From Pseudomonadota bacterium (GTDB taxonomy: Bacteria; Pseudomonadota; Gammaproteobacteria; Acidiferrobacterales; UBA6901), in assembly GCA_021819085.1 (NCBI GenBank), contig JAKASJ010000014.1:18442-82441 (forward strand): DNA of 64,000 bases. Reading direction: 5' to 3'. Positions 54,403 to 63,994 of this stretch are shown here, piece by piece. Numbering within the stretch: position 1 is the first letter of the stretch; every line of letters begins with the position of its first letter. Under the pieces are notes generated by a model. It was not told the DNA's origin, made no database searches, and saw only the letters and a list, made by a program, of their open reading frames with translations. Position numbers and translations under genes: made by a program.

Positions 54403-55041
54403 ATGCAGAACAAAAACAACGTGGTCTGGCACCATGCCACGGTGACCCGTAGCCGGCGCGAAGGCATCAACGGACATCGCAGTGTCGTACTCTGGTTTAC
54501 CGGTCTATCGGGCGCCGGGAAATCGACGCTCGCCCACGCGGTGGAAGAGCATCTTCACCAGAAAGGCTGCCGCACTTTCGTGTTCGACGGCGACAACGTG
54601 CGTCATGGTCTGTGTGCGGATCTGGGATTTTCCGCAGCCGACCGCAGCGAGAACATCCGCCGCATCGGACAGATGGCAAAGCTCTTTGTCGACGCCGGAG
54701 TGATCGCGCTTACCGCGTTCATTTCGCCCTTCCGGGCAGACCGGCAGCGCGTGCGTGAAATCGTGGGAGAGTCCGATTTTCTGGAAATCTACTGCCGGTG
54801 TTCGCTCGAGGAGTGCGAACGGCGTGATGTGAAAGGGCTTTATGCCAAGGCGCGCGCCGGGGTGATCCGGGAATTTACCGGTGTTTCCTCGCCGTATGAA
54901 GAGCCGCTTGCTCCCGATCTGGTGATCGACACCGAGCGGCAAAGCCTCGAAGAGGCGGTGGAACGTGTGTGTGGGTTGTTGGCCGAAAGGGGTCTGATTG
55001 CCCGCAGAGCAGGCCAGGGCGCCGGTCATGCCGGAAGTTGA
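54403..55041 (+). CDS. cysC: Adenylyl-sulfate (APS) kinase
   Basis: [59 protein letters not shown]. Confidence 0.95.
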   Translation: MQNKNNVVWHHATVTRSRREGINGHRSVVLWFTGLSGAGKSTLAHAVEEHLHQKGCRTFVFDGDNVRHGLCADLGFSAADRSENIRRIGQMAKLFVDAGVIALTAFISPFRADRQRVREIVGESDFLEIYCRCSLEECERRDVKGLYAKARAGVIREFTGVSSPYEEPLAPDLVIDTERQSLEEAVERVCGLLAERGLIARRAGQGAGHAGS

Positions 55042-55358
55042 GGCCCACGGGGAATATTGCATTGTCCAGTGTGTGCAGGCGGATCCTGCCTGACAAAGTG
55101 CAGCGGATGTTCGAACAAAAGTCTGAGGTTGGCGCGCTGTGAGCCTGGACGCTCTGGGCACCATCGACGGGAACCGTGGGATCCCTCGCATTAGCCACCG
55201 AAACGGTGGCCGTGGATCGAAGTCGAGCGACTACCGCATCAAGATCCGGGACGCGTCGGTCCACGCGCAGCGCTGGCGATGATCCGGTGCGGTGACGCGG
55301 CTGGTCGATAACCAGCGATGACGAATGAAACGGGATCCCCGGAATCCGTCGGAGGGCA

Positions 55359-55847
55359 GTGCTACTCAGTGCCGCACGCATTCTCGATGATCCGCATCGG
55401 AGCCTGCTGGGCCAGATTCTTGCACGCCTGCGCTCCGAGATCCCGGATGCCGTGGGCATCTGTGTTTTCAGCAGTCGGGGTAACGCCGCAGAGCGCAGGG
55501 ACAGCCACCTGGATCTGGCCGTTTTGCGGAGGCAGGTGCTCGCATCGGCCGGAACCTGGGACATTGCCCAGGAACTCGCGGGACGGGCAGGGAGGAACGA
55601 GGTTCTCGTCGATCTGCGTGCGGCTCCGACGGTCATGCGTGCTCAGGTGATTGCTCATTGCGAGCGCCTGTTTTGTTGCGACGAATGGCAATGCACGGAG
55701 TTCGAGGGCATGACGTTTTCCGATTACGCCTGTCTGAACGAGGAGCGCGCAGGAATCCTGAGGATATATAGCGGCGGGGATCCCGGACAGCGTTCTTGGC
55801 GCGCGCATGTGTGCCATGGTCGGGTTCCGCTACATTGCGGTCCATGA
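55359..55847 (+). CDS. Degenerate MNT/MntA-like minimal nucleotidyltransferase domain protein (GTG start)
   Basis: ICVFSSRGNAAERRDSHLDLAVLR corresponds to the GSx(10)DxD block (usual GSRARGDARPDSDLDLAV) with G>S and first D>H; no HEPN ORF follows. Confidence 0.55.
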   Translation: MLLSAARILDDPHRSLLGQILARLRSEIPDAVGICVFSSRGNAAERRDSHLDLAVLRRQVLASAGTWDIAQELAGRAGRNEVLVDLRAAPTVMRAQVIAHCERLFCCDEWQCTEFEGMTFSDYACLNEERAGILRIYSGGDPGQRSWRAHVCHGRVPLHCGP

Positions 55848-56460
55848 TTATCAGTAGCTAAGCTTTGACGTGGTGCGGTCCATTTTTGACTGCCATCTGG
55901 ACGATTTCCGCGGTTTCAGAGCTTTGGCAATCCAACTGTCGGGTTCTCGTGCATTCAGGACGGTCCCGCGAAGATGATCTGACAGGGCCGATACGTCTAT
56001 CGGCATGGCCGGCAGCCGTACAGCTTTGTTTCTCACCTCAGACCGCGCGCTGTGGTGACGCTGGTGGTCGGCGGAAATTTCCGAAGGGATGGCGTTTCGA
56101 TCTGCCACACTCGGTCGATCCTGCGCCGCCAGGACACGAGAGCTGGGCATGGTCTGTGACTGGCCGTGCGCGCAAGTTGGGCCAGGTGCCCACGAGGACT
56201 CGGAAAAATTTCCCATACTAGGCCTGTACCGGAACGATGGGTCGCAACGGGGGTCAGAGATTGCGCGGCAGTTGTTCTTGACATCACGGGGATCCGAAGA
56301 CGTGACATGGGGATCCAGTTCGCGGTTTGAGCGGCAGGCGCAGGGATCAGCAAGGGAACAGGCAGAACCGAAAAAATGGGAACGATGTGCCGCATGGTCT
56401 GGAAGGGCCTGCCGGGAGTTCCGAATAATTTCGAGACGAGATTTTTCAGTGACTTCAGAA

Positions 56461-57276
56461 ATGACTGATATTGTCGAAAACAGCCGGACCAGCACGGGCG
56501 CCATCAGCAGCCTTTCAACGTTGTGGCGCTATCGCGATCTGGTGCGTAATCTGGTGGCGAAGGAAATCAAGGTCCGTTACATGGGGGCCGCACTGGGATT
56601 TATCTGGTCACTGGTCAACCCGCTTGTTGTGACCTTGATGTATCTCGTCATTTTCACCTACGTCTTTCCGTCGATGCAGCCGCATTATGCGCTGTTCATG
56701 GTCACGGGTATCGTGCATTGGACTCTGTTCAACCAGGTTACCAGCCAGAGTTGCGAGATCCTTGTCCAGAATGCAGGTCTGTTGAAGAAGATCTATTTTC
56801 CGCGGCTGCTGGTACCGCTGTCGAGCGTACTCGTGAATCTGACTCTGTGGTCAGCGGCGCTCGCGGTGTATCTGGTCTTCTTTCCGCTGCTCGGCGGGCA
56901 CTTCAGCTGGGTCTTGCTCACCTATCCTTTTTACCTTCTACTTTTCTTTCTGTTTGTCTGGGGAGTGGGCATGATCCTGGCGACCCTGTATGTCGACTTC
57001 CGGGACATAAAACATCTGGTGGAGGTTTCCCTGCAGGTTCTTTTCTGGGCAACTCCGATCATCTATCAGCTGGACCGGGTTCCAGTACAGTTCCGGCACG
57101 TCCTCCTTCTCAGTCCACTGGCGGAATTCACTGTCGTGTTCCAGTCCATTTTCTATGATAATCGTGTTCCATCGCTGACAATCACCATCGCATTCATGAT
57201 GTGGACAATGGCGGTGGTAATCGTGGGGTTGTGGCTATTCAACAAGCGTGTTCCGGAACTTGTGGAAAGGCTTTGA
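56461..57276 (+). CDS. ABC-2 type polysaccharide transporter permease (Wzm/KpsM-like)
   Basis: MTDIVENSRTSTGAISSLSTLWRYRDLVRNLVAKEIKVRYMGAALGFIWSLVNPL; ORF-track start is upstream of the likely ATG 56461. Confidence 0.9.
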   Translation: MTDIVENSRTSTGAISSLSTLWRYRDLVRNLVAKEIKVRYMGAALGFIWSLVNPLVVTLMYLVIFTYVFPSMQPHYALFMVTGIVHWTLFNQVTSQSCEILVQNAGLLKKIYFPRLLVPLSSVLVNLTLWSAALAVYLVFFPLLGGHFSWVLLTYPFYLLLFFLFVWGVGMILATLYVDFRDIKHLVEVSLQVLFWATPIIYQLDRVPVQFRHVLLLSPLAEFTVVFQSIFYDNRVPSLTITIAFMMWTMAVVIVGLWLFNKRVPELVERL

Positions 57277-57297
57277 AATGACGGGTGTCTCTTAATT

Positions 57298-58035
57298 ATG
57301 AAAGACGATGTCATCGTGGTGGACCAGGTTTCGAAGTCCTTTAAGCTGCACCACAATCGTGTGGAAAGTCTCAAGGGGCGTTTTGTCGGCATTTTCAAGC
57401 ACCGCTGGCGTCAGAAAACCGAATCCTTTCATGCGTTAGAAAATGTTTCTTTCCGGGTCCGGCGCGGTGATTCTCTGGCGCTTATGGGTTCGAACGGATC
57501 CGGTAAAAGCACGTTGTTGCAGATCATTGCCGGAATTCTGAGACCGAGCAACGGGTGGGTGCAGGTGCAGGGACGGGTGGCGCCGTTGATCGAATTGGGA
57601 GTGGGGTTTCATCCTGAGTTGACAGGCGAAGAGAACATCTACCTGAATGCCAGCCTCTATGGATTCCGGAACCGGGAGATCCGTGCCCGCTTCTCGAAGA
57701 TCGTGGAATTCTCGGAGCTGAGTCATTTTATCGACACGCCGGTTAAGAACTACTCATCGGGCATGTACATGCGCCTCGGTTTTTCTATCGCGGTTCATCT
57801 CGACCCAGAGGTTCTCCTTGCGGACGAGATTCTAGCTGTTGGCGATGCTGCGTTTCAGGACAAATGTCACGCGAAGGTCGCCGACATGCAGCAGGAAGGC
57901 ATGACATTGATTCTGGTATCCCATAACTTCGATCAGGTATCAAAATACTGTACCAAATTTGTGCGTTTGGATAAGGGTCAGGTGGTGGAGACTGGGACAT
58001 TAGGTAAACAGAATCAGGGCTGGGCGGCAAAGTAG
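57298..58035 (+). CDS. Polysaccharide ABC transporter ATP-binding protein (Wzt/KpsT-like), probably C-terminally truncated
   Basis: GSNGSGKSTLLQIIAGIL; YSSGMYMRLGFSIAVHLDPEVLLADEILAVGD; no C-terminal carbohydrate-binding domain. Confidence 0.9.
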   Translation: MKDDVIVVDQVSKSFKLHHNRVESLKGRFVGIFKHRWRQKTESFHALENVSFRVRRGDSLALMGSNGSGKSTLLQIIAGILRPSNGWVQVQGRVAPLIELGVGFHPELTGEENIYLNASLYGFRNREIRARFSKIVEFSELSHFIDTPVKNYSSGMYMRLGFSIAVHLDPEVLLADEILAVGDAAFQDKCHAKVADMQQEGMTLILVSHNFDQVSKYCTKFVRLDKGQVVETGTLGKQNQGWAAK

Positions 58036-58328
58036 TTGAATTGTGTGCCAGCTACGTCGGGGAAATCTATAGGGCGCATAAGATGCTACGCAGAGAGCAT
58101 TTTGCAGGGTCTGTTATGATGAAGGAGTAGCGATCAATGATGATCCAGCGCCGAGGCAGTCATCCAGGAGGTTTGGGTATCGATCTCGGGGATTTTTTCC
58201 GCATTACTTGCCCGTTTCTGGTGTCTCCCAAATTCGCTGCCTACAGGTTATAACTGAGTCTGTAACTGGAAGCAATCGAAGCAGTCGGCGACAGCAACAT
58301 CGAGTCAACAACTGGGTCCAGCCCTTCG

Positions 58329-59245
58329 ATGCAAAAGAGGGCAGCAATCTACGCTCGAGTCTCCTCGCAACAGCAACGCGAGGAAAAAACGATTGCGAGT
58401 CAGACGGCGGCGCTGATCGAGTTCGCGAAGACACACGAGTTGGAAGTGCCCAAAGAGTGGGTGTTCGAAGACGCAGGATTTAGCGGCGCCACGCTCGAGC
58501 GGCCGGGCCTCGAGCGGGTGCGCGATCTTGCTGCGGAAGGCCAAATCCAGGTGGTATTGGCCTATTCACCGGATCGCCTGAGCCGCAAATACGCCTACCA
58601 GATCCTGCTGATGGAAGAGCTTGCCAAGCAGGGAGTCGAGACCCTGTTCGTCAACGCACCGCAAGGCACGAGCGCCGAGGATCAGCTACTGGTTCAGTTC
58701 CAGGGCATGATCGCCGAATACGAGCGCGCGCAGATCCTGGAGGGCTCCCGGCGCGGCAAACGGCATCGGGCCCGCTCCGGAGAAGTAAGTGTGTTGAGTG
58801 GTGCGCCCTATGGATATCGGTATATCCGAAAGAGCGATGAAGCGCCTGCCTCGTATGTCGTCCTCGACGCCGAGGCCCGTGTCGTGCAGCAGGTCTATGA
58901 GCAGTACACCGTCGAAGGGCTCAGCATCGGCGAGATCGCGCGTCGGCTCAATGCCGAAGGTATCCCCACGCGCAAGCAAAGCGCCCGCTGGGAGCGTTCG
59001 GTCGTGTGGGCCATGCTGCGCAATCCCGCCTATCGGGGCGCGGCCGGTTTCGGCAAGACCCGTGGCGCTGGCCGCCTTCGCGTCACGCGCGCGCTGCGCC
59101 GGCGCGGTGGCATCGTGTCCTGCAACAGCGTCGGCCACGAGCGTCCGCCGGAGGAGTGGATCGAAATCCCGGTCCCTGCGCTTGTGAGCGAGGAGCGCTT
59201 CGCTCACGCGCAAGAGCTGCTTCACGACAATAAAATACGCTCGCG
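58329..59245 (+). pseudogene. Large serine recombinase (resolvase + Recombinase domains), 3' end lost; ORF continues artefactually to 59501
   Basis: AAIYARVSSQQQREEKTIASQ...AYSPDRLSRKYAYQ; LSIGEIARRLNAEGIPTRKQSARWERSVVWAMLRNPAYRG. Recombinase-like sequence stops near HDNKIRSRR and no zinc-ribbon/coiled-coil region follows. Confidence 0.78.
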
Positions 59246-59291
59246 GCGCACCGGAATCCTGCCGTGGGCGAAGGTCTGTTGTGTTGTCCGA

Positions 59292-59443
59292 GAGCGTAGG
59301 GCGGGAAATCCGCACGCTGCGTTCGATGAGGGAGATGTGGAAACGATACTATGGCAAGATTATTTGGGCACCGCCAGACGAAAATGGGTGGCAACAGACA
59401 AACCGACCCTACAGTCACCGTGCCACATCTCAACTCTGCCTAT
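59292..59443 (+). ncRNA. 3' fragment of a group II intron (domain V and domain VI-like stem)
   Basis: GAGCGTAGGGCGGGAAATCCGCACGCTGCGTTC (59292-59324) resembles the ~34-nt domain V (GAGC triad, GAAA loop, AC bulge, GUUC end), followed by GATGAGGGA and a perfect 9-bp stem gagatgtgg (59332-59340) / ccacatctc (59423-59431), then CTCTGCCTAT. Confidence 0.6.
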
Positions 59444-59793
59444 AACTTTGCGACGATCGACCATTTTCTCTTGGCGTTTCCTTGAATGCGATTTCGTTTA
59501 ACTAAGCCTGAGATGCAGGTATGCACGTCGCTGGAGCTGGGATGTGCCGCCCAAAAGTCATTCATGTTCTGATGGCAAGTCGAACGGGGTCAATATCGTA
59601 GATTTCGTTACCGGCGAGGGCGGGGCCATCAGCACAACGGGCCGGCATTAAACGCATTTCGATCGTATCTTTGCGTTGCACTAAGGGGGCGTATTCTTCC
59701 TCGCTCACGCGATGCCGAATAGCGATGCCGAGCGGCCCTATCCGGTGCTTACCGATCGATAAAGCGGTGCGCTACAATCTACTGAAAATCCAA

Positions 59794-60534
59794 ATGGCGG
59801 AGAGCGGTTCTGTGATTTTATGTCGGCCGAGAGAAGCGATCATTTTGGCTGGTGGTTTGGGAACCCGGTTACGCTCGGTTGTCGATGATCGCCCCAAACC
59901 GATGGCGCCGGTATCGGGGCGCCCATTCCTCGAACATCTTATGGATTATTGGGTAAATCAAGGGATTTCTCGTTTTGTCCTATCAGTTGGATATCTAGCT
60001 GAAAACATCAGATCGCACTTCCGAGACTGCTATCGTGGTTGCAGTATTGAATACGTGGAGGAAGCGGTTCCTCTTGGTACAGGTGGCGGGTTTCGTCAAG
60101 CATTGCAGAACACACTTTGGAAGCAGCAATACGTGACACTCGTTAATGGTGATACGTGGTTCGAAGTAGATTTGGCACAACTGACTCTGGATGCGGATAA
60201 ATCCCGCTTGCCAGTTACGATCGCCCTGAAACCAATGCGAAGCAATGACAGGTACAGCGCCGTTCGTATCGATAAGGACAATCGGGTCGTGGAATTTGGC
60301 ATCAAGTCTGGTGACATAGGTTTGGTTAACGGCGGCTGCTACTTGATTGACGTCAAGCGAGTAGCCGAGGTGCTATGTAAATACCCGAATAAATTTTCTT
60401 TGGAAGAAGATTTTCTAGTGCAAATGGCAAGCAGTGGAAGAGTTGGCGCGAGCATTCATGAGTCAACTTTTCTGGACATAGGTATTCCTGCCGATTATTA
60501 CCGTTCTGCTAATGTCATTGGGGCACAGAAATGA
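59794..60534 (+). CDS. Sugar-1-phosphate nucleotidyltransferase, HddC-like (D-glycero-D-manno-heptose 1-phosphate guanylyltransferase family)
   Basis: EAIILAGGLGTRLRSVVDDRPKPMAPVSGRPFLEHLMDYWVNQGISRFVLSVGY; EEAVPLGTGGGFRQAL; VNGDTWF. Confidence 0.87.
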   Translation: MAESGSVILCRPREAIILAGGLGTRLRSVVDDRPKPMAPVSGRPFLEHLMDYWVNQGISRFVLSVGYLAENIRSHFRDCYRGCSIEYVEEAVPLGTGGGFRQALQNTLWKQQYVTLVNGDTWFEVDLAQLTLDADKSRLPVTIALKPMRSNDRYSAVRIDKDNRVVEFGIKSGDIGLVNGGCYLIDVKRVAEVLCKYPNKFSLEEDFLVQMASSGRVGASIHESTFLDIGIPADYYRSANVIGAQK

Positions 60535-61079
60535 CTGCGGCGTATTCTTCTCTGTGTCCATTATTGTGCACGCCGCGGAACTAACACACGACAGAAACGA
60601 GAGACCTGTCCGTACTTTACTGTGCGGGCGCACAGGCCGTTTGTCAGTATTGGCGCAGCTGCGAGGTATCCATCGCGGCTAGATCTGACTTGGTACCTGG
60701 CCAGGGCTGGCCGCAGAATGCGCCGGCACAAAATGTAGGGCGCTGCCGAAAAAGCCAAAACTTTGCTTATGTAATCACCGCTTTCTGCAGGAATGACTAC
60801 CTCCGAAAAGCGCTTTTTTGTATCAATTTGGCAAAAAACCGCAACGCCTGCTAGGGCTTGCCACTTTCAGGTAGCAAGAAGAAGACTTCCAAATGCGTCG
60901 ATACAACGCAAAATAATCGGTATCGGAAGCCGATGTGTAAGGTATAGAAGCGGTGGTATCTATTTACGTCAAAATAAATTGTATTATTTTCTGAACCGGC
61001 ACGGGAGCTAGGCTCAGAGAATCCTGAGAATTCATCGACACACATCTTCCCCATTGATTTCCTACTAAGGAGTAATTGC

Positions 61080-62018
61080 ATGTCGTATAAGATTTTGGTC
61101 ACCGGCGGTGCTGGCTATCTCGGGTCCATCATGGTGCCTGACCTGTTAGCCGCTGGCCATGAAGTCGTCGTGCTCGACAACTTCATGTTCAAGCAAACAA
61201 GCCTGAATCACTGTTGCTACCATCCGAACTTTACGGTAATTAAGGGTGATATCCGTGTAGAGGCCACCATGAAGACTTTGATGAAAGATGCCGACGTGGT
61301 AATACCATTAGCCGCTCTTGTCGGTGCGCCTCTATGCAGTTTGGACCCAATTGGTGCCACCACGATCAATCATGATGCCATCATGCTGATGCTCAATATG
61401 TTATCCAAGGAGCAGATCGTGTTGATGCCGACCACCAACAGCGCTTATGGCACGGGAGATAAAAATAATTTCTGTACTGAAGAGTCGGCTTTGAATCCGA
61501 TTTCCCAGTATGCAATTGAGAAGGTTGCCATTGAAAAGGAGCTTATGCAGCGCCAGAATTCTGTGAGCTTCCGTCTAGCTACGGTGTTCGGCATGTCACC
61601 AAGAATGCGAATCGACCTGCTAGTCAATGACTTTACCTACCGCGCTATCTATGATCGTTTCGTCGTCTTGTTCGAAAGCCATTTCAAACGTAATTACATT
61701 CATGTTCGTGACGTGTCGCGTGTATTCCAACACGCGCTTAACAACTTCGACAAAATGAGGGGTCAGATATTCAACGTTGGCTTGTCGGATGCCAACGTTT
61801 CCAAGAAGGAACTATGCGAACATATTCAGAGGCAGTTACCCGATTTTGTTTTTGTAGAGGCGCCTGTGGGCAAGGATCCGGATCAGCGCAACTACATTGT
61901 TTCAAATGCGAAAGTGGAAGCTACGGGCTTCAAACCGGAGTTTTCTCTCGATCTCGGTATTGGCGAATTGATAAAAGGTTACAAAATGATCCGCAATACT
62001 CGCTACGGAAACGTTTGA
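61080..62018 (+). CDS. NAD-dependent epimerase/dehydratase (extended SDR)
   Basis: KILVTGGAGYLGSIMVPDLLAAGHEVVVLDN; NPISQYAIEKVAIEKEL; RNYIHVRDVSRVFQHAL. Confidence 0.92.
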   Translation: MSYKILVTGGAGYLGSIMVPDLLAAGHEVVVLDNFMFKQTSLNHCCYHPNFTVIKGDIRVEATMKTLMKDADVVIPLAALVGAPLCSLDPIGATTINHDAIMLMLNMLSKEQIVLMPTTNSAYGTGDKNNFCTEESALNPISQYAIEKVAIEKELMQRQNSVSFRLATVFGMSPRMRIDLLVNDFTYRAIYDRFVVLFESHFKRNYIHVRDVSRVFQHALNNFDKMRGQIFNVGLSDANVSKKELCEHIQRQLPDFVFVEAPVGKDPDQRNYIVSNAKVEATGFKPEFSLDLGIGELIKGYKMIRNTRYGNV

Positions 62019-62031
62019 AGCGGATTTGCTA

Positions 62032-63234
62032 ATGCCGAAGGTCTTCGATTTCATCGTTGTCGGCGCCGGGATTGTTGGTCTTACGGTGGCAGCAGAGCTG
62101 CTAAAACGGCACCCCAGTGCGCGTCTTGGCGTCTTAGAGAAGGAATCAGGGGTGGGATTGCATGCAAGTGGGCGCAATAGCGGCGTCATGCATTGTGGGA
62201 TTTATTACGGCAGCGATACATTTAAGGCGAAAGTCTGCGCTTCTGGGGCCCGGCGCATGATCGAATTCGCCAGGACGGAGGGTATTGCTGTGAAGCAGTG
62301 CGGGAAGGTGATTCTGGCTACAGCAGAAGAGCAGCTGCCGACGGTGGACAAGTTGATGCGCAACGCGCGCGAAAACGACATTCGGGCTGAACGCATCGAC
62401 AGTCAACAACTTGGGGAACTTGAGCCTTGTGCTGCCAAAGGGCCAGCCGCGATTTACTGTCCAGATACGGCAGTGATCGACAGCGCAGCCATCGTGAGCC
62501 GGCTGAAAGAAAACCTCGCGCGGAGCGGTGTCGAGTTTATTTTTGATTGCCACGTAAATGGCGTGCATGGCAAGGGCCAGCTTCAGACCAGTCATGGAAA
62601 AATTGGATATGGGTATCTAGTAAATTGCGCGGGTGCTTATGCCGATGTCCTTGCTAGGCATTTCGGTCTTGGCGAAGACTACGCCTTAGTGCCGTTCAAA
62701 GGCATCTACTGGAAGTTGAGCAAGGCATCTAACTCCAAGGTAAAGGCGAATATCTATCCCGTCCCCGATGTATCCACGCCATTCCTAGGAGTACACTTTA
62801 CACGTGTAATCAGTGGTGAGGTGTACGTCGGACCGACCGCTATTCCTGCATTCGGCCGTGAAAATTACGGTATTTTCCAAGGGATCGATCTGAACGAAGC
62901 GCTGAACATCGGTCTGCTGCTTGCAGGCATGTATTTGCGCAACGAAAGTAACTTTCGCAATCTCGCCCATTGTGAGATGGGAAAATACCGCAAAAGCAAC
63001 TTTCTGGCGGAAGCTCGCCAGCTGTTGCCGACGCTGGAAGCGGCCGATATGGTACCGACCAATAAGGCGGGTATTCGTCCTCAGCTTGTCAATGTTAAGA
63101 CGCGCAAGCTGGAAATGGATTATATTCTAGTTGCAACGGATGACTCTATGCATGTGCTTAATGCGATTTCACCGGCATTCACCAGTGGTTTCGTATTCGC
63201 TGAACGCATCGTGGACCAGATCGAGTTGCGATAA
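62032..63234 (+). CDS. L-2-hydroxyglutarate oxidase (LhgO)-like FAD oxidoreductase
   Basis: FDFIVVGAGIVGLTVAAELLKRHPSARLGVLEKESGVGLHASGRNSGVMHCGIYY; VPFKGIYWKLS. Confidence 0.87.
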   Translation: MPKVFDFIVVGAGIVGLTVAAELLKRHPSARLGVLEKESGVGLHASGRNSGVMHCGIYYGSDTFKAKVCASGARRMIEFARTEGIAVKQCGKVILATAEEQLPTVDKLMRNARENDIRAERIDSQQLGELEPCAAKGPAAIYCPDTAVIDSAAIVSRLKENLARSGVEFIFDCHVNGVHGKGQLQTSHGKIGYGYLVNCAGAYADVLARHFGLGEDYALVPFKGIYWKLSKASNSKVKANIYPVPDVSTPFLGVHFTRVISGEVYVGPTAIPAFGRENYGIFQGIDLNEALNIGLLLAGMYLRNESNFRNLAHCEMGKYRKSNFLAEARQLLPTLEAADMVPTNKAGIRPQLVNVKTRKLEMDYILVATDDSMHVLNAISPAFTSGFVFAERIVDQIELR

Positions 63235-63661
63235 AAGGTAGATTGGCTAGTTTTGTTATACTGGCTCTTCCGGATTTCGTAATGTGGATAAACAGCTGAA
63301 GAATCATAGCTCAGCCTTTGGGATAGCGATCAAAATCACTACAGCGGAAGAGAATGGCAGGCCGGTATTGGGCGAGATTGCGAAGGCTTCATCACACGGC
63401 CTCTGCGATTCCCGGAGTGATCCAGGAGAGTACCCATTTTTTACCCGAGGCCTATGCCTGCATTCATCCGCCTGCAGAGTGACTGTGCACATTGCTGCTG
63501 CCTCGGCCTTTGTGTTGCTGCCCTTGGACAAACACGGTCCACGCAGTTCTCATCATTCAGGGGCTACCATAAAGTGTGCCGAGACTGCACGCCTCCTTGC
63601 CAATATTCTGCTGCGGCAATGGCTTCCATCGCGGAAGGAATAAAAAAGTGTACCAAGTTGT

Positions 63662-63994
63662 ATGAAACCCGATAATCATATGCTCAAAAGCGCATTAAAC
63701 AACGGTGTTGAGGCGAAGAGAATTATCGTTGTGGATCCCTCGCTGACTGATTTCATCGGACATCACGCACAGTACGACATTTCGGTGATCCAAAACGCCG
63801 AGAATTTAGGGATGAAAGGCATCGTTCTTTGCCACAGGTCGGTGTCTGACACGATCGGCAAGCATGTCGCTGTTATCAGAACATTCTCGGAGGATATGTG
63901 GGGTATGCTCAGAACCCGCAGGCGATTCGCGTTTGAGCTGGAGCTGCGTGTGCTCGCGATCATATCAATGCTTATCGTTCCCTCAATGATGTAA
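63662..63994 (+). CDS. Probable N-terminus of a glycosyltransferase; possible frameshift near the window end
   Basis: RIIVVDPSLTDFIGHHAQYDISVIQNAENLGMKGIVLCHRSVSD; in another frame the last bases read ...ARDHINAYRSLNDVRS. Confidence 0.4.
   Translation: MKPDNHMLKSALNNGVEAKRIIVVDPSLTDFIGHHAQYDISVIQNAENLGMKGIVLCHRSVSDTIGKHVAVIRTFSEDMWGMLRTRRRFAFELELRVLAIISMLIVPSMM

Noticed and set aside
55851-56504. 217-aa minus-strand ORF, possible transposase remnant
   Set aside because: No recognisable motif and it overlaps the wzm start; unsupported
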